From Rubrobacteraceae bacterium (lineage in GTDB: Bacteria; Actinomycetota; Rubrobacteria; Rubrobacterales; Rubrobacteraceae), in the NCBI GenBank assembly GCA_030447045.1, contig JAUJMB010000070.1, forward strand, positions 1,522 through 7,776: 6,255 nucleotides of DNA, read 5' to 3'. This document shows, in pieces, positions 5,288-6,255 of this stretch (positions are counted from its first letter, which is position 1; each line of letters starts with the position of its first letter). The position numbers were made by a program, and so were the translations under genes. Below the pieces are notes generated by a model, which was given only the letters and a program-made list of their open reading frames with translations, had not been told where the DNA came from and made no database searches.

Positions 5288-6184
5288 ATGCCCATCGTGG
5301 CGGAACGCGTCTTCGGACACATACCAGGGTATCCGGAGGGGAGCCTCTTCCGGGATCGCACCGAACTCCGTGAGAGCGGGGTACATCGGCCGATCCAAGC
5401 CGGCATCTCCGGCAGCCAGACGGAGGGCGCAGAATCTATAGTTCTCTCCGGCGGCTACGAAGACGACGCCGATTACGGAGACGTGCTTATCTACACCGGT
5501 CAGGGAGGAAGGGATCAGGCCACAGGCCAGCAGATCCACGACCAGCCTTTCTCCCGCGGAAACAGGGCGCTGGCGCTCAGCAAACAGAACGGCCTGCCCG
5601 TTCGCGTTATCCGGGGCTCCAAACACGATTCGGAACACTCGCCACCTTCCGGCTACAGCTACGACGGGCTCTACACGGTCGAGAGGTTTTGGCACGATGT
5701 AGGCAGATCGGGATTTAGGATCTGGCTCTTTCGTCTGGTGAAGAATCTGGAGAAGGTGAGGGTCGGACAAGAGGTCCGCGAGGAACCGGCCGAGTACGCG
5801 GCGCCCGGTTGCCAGGAAATGAGGGTGTCGCGCGTCGTGAGGGATTCGGCACGCGCGAGGAGGGTCAAAGCCCTCTACGACCACAGGTGTCAGATGTGCG
5901 GAACCCGCCTGGAGTGCCCCGCCGGACCGTACTCGGAGGCCGCCCACATCCGTCCGCTTGGCACCCCGCACGACGGCCCGGACACGGTGGATAACATCCT
6001 GTGCCTATGCCCAAATCATCACGTGCTCTTCGACAACGGTGCCATCTATGTCGCGGACGACCTGTCCTTGAACGGTGAAGGCGGCAACAGGCTTGCCGTC
6101 CATAATAATCATCGCATCAACGACCGCCATCTCGCCTACCACCGGGATCATCTGGCCGTGGTTTCGGAGCCGGTTTCTCTGTGA
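5288..6184 (+). CDS. SRA (YDG)-HNH protein, probable modification-dependent restriction endonuclease
   Basis: The 298 residues hold an N-terminal SRA domain (about 8-152) and a C-terminal HNH nuclease (about 190-256). The SRA half shows FGHIPG (9-14), GVHRPIQAGI (31-40), SGGYEDDADYGD (54-65), YTGQGGRD (69-76), NRALALS (92-98) and YDGLY (125-129). Tyr57, Asp60 and Tyr69 match in identity and spacing the Tyr/Asp/Tyr pocket that holds flipped 5-methylcytosine in UHRF1. The HNH half has a zinc site CQMC (201-204) with CPNH (241-244), catalytic His220 in AAHI, Asn236 and His245. SRA-HNH fusions are known as type IV-like nucleases cutting DNA that carries modified cytosine; the length leaves no room for an extra DNA-binding domain as in ScoMcrA. 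It diverges from the LLM gene. No Shine-Dalgarno precedes the ATG at 5288, so the start is uncertain; GTG 5297 is an alternative. Its lower GC suggests transfer. No partner methyltransferase is visible. Confidence 0.93.
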   Translation: MPIVAERVFGHIPGYPEGSLFRDRTELRESGVHRPIQAGISGSQTEGAESIVLSGGYEDDADYGDVLIYTGQGGRDQATGQQIHDQPFSRGNRALALSKQNGLPVRVIRGSKHDSEHSPPSGYSYDGLYTVERFWHDVGRSGFRIWLFRLVKNLEKVRVGQEVREEPAEYAAPGCQEMRVSRVVRDSARARRVKALYDHRCQMCGTRLECPAGPYSEAAHIRPLGTPHDGPDTVDNILCLCPNHHVLFDNGAIYVADDLSLNGEGGNRLAVHNNHRINDRHLAYHRDHLAVVSEPVSL

Positions 6185-6255
6185 CCGAAACCCCGTCGTA
6201 GACCCCCGGTCTCGGCGCAGGAGCTCCTTCAACCAGCACGCCGTCCGGGCTCTAG

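Noticed and set aside
4266..5288. Long minus-strand frame upstream of and fused to the VOC gene.
   Set aside because: It is an out-of-frame shadow of the LLM gene, composed of Gly/Arg/Ala/Pro-rich sequence; VOC has its own ATG and ribosome binding site.
5228..5971. Open minus-strand frame extending the LLM gene by 248 codons.
   Set aside because: It is antisense to the well-supported SRA-HNH gene, and the LLM family N-terminus begins at the GTG at 5227 with a ribosome binding site.
6200..6212. Small hairpin AGACC-CCC-GGTCT 15 bases after the SRA-HNH stop codon.
   Set aside because: Only five base pairs and no T-run follows; too weak to call a terminator.
6005..6232. Minus-strand 75-codon frame at the right end, partly beyond the SRA-HNH gene.
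   Set aside because: Most of it is antisense to the HNH gene, it starts at TTG, and no recognisable domain is seen; the last 71 bases are too short to judge a gene entering from outside the window.

Overview
The window looks like chromosomal DNA from a very GC-rich bacterium, most likely an actinobacterium. A Rubrobacter-type lineage is my best guess from the mix of a PASTA-domain Ser/Thr kinase, a luciferase-like (LLM) oxidoreductase of the F420-type family and strong G/C bias at codon third positions. This is a guess from composition and gene families, since no rRNA or other marker gene is present. I support six protein genes and no RNA genes, CRISPR arrays or insertion sequences.

Layout from left to right: (1) the 3' end of a plus-strand RlpA-like double-psi beta-barrel protein, cut by the window edge. 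(2) A minus-strand alpha/beta hydrolase that converges on it; one CTAG tetranucleotide supplies both stop codons. (3) A 268-base gap with no convincing gene. (4) A large minus-strand transmembrane Ser/Thr kinase with three extracytoplasmic PASTA repeats and an unusual Pro/Ser/Ala-rich tail of about 100 residues ending in an acidic cluster. (5) A 316-base non-coding stretch (3503-3818) holding a well-formed sigma-70-like promoter for the kinase, an exact inverted repeat abutting its -35 box, a second overlapping inverted repeat, a palindrome at the predicted transcription start, a leader of about 190 nt, and a hairpin just after the upstream gene. (6) A minus-strand pair, LLM oxidoreductase then VOC/glyoxalase-fold protein, 47 bases apart and probably one operon. 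(7) Diverging from it across 60 bases, a plus-strand SRA-HNH protein, which is probably a modification-dependent (type IV-like) restriction endonuclease. (8) A final 71 bases with no supported gene.

How the genes relate: LLM and VOC probably share a transcript and perhaps a small-molecule redox or detoxification role. The kinase and the RlpA-like protein both belong to families that act on or sense the cell wall, but they are not adjacent and nothing shows a shared pathway. The SRA-HNH gene is a stand-alone defence candidate. It is visibly less GC-rich than its neighbours, which fits acquisition by transfer. Its SRA half keeps the three residues that hold a flipped-out 5-methylcytosine in UHRF1, at identical spacing. 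I see no clearly new multi-gene system. The items most worth following are the SRA-HNH nuclease and the dense regulatory architecture in front of the PASTA kinase.
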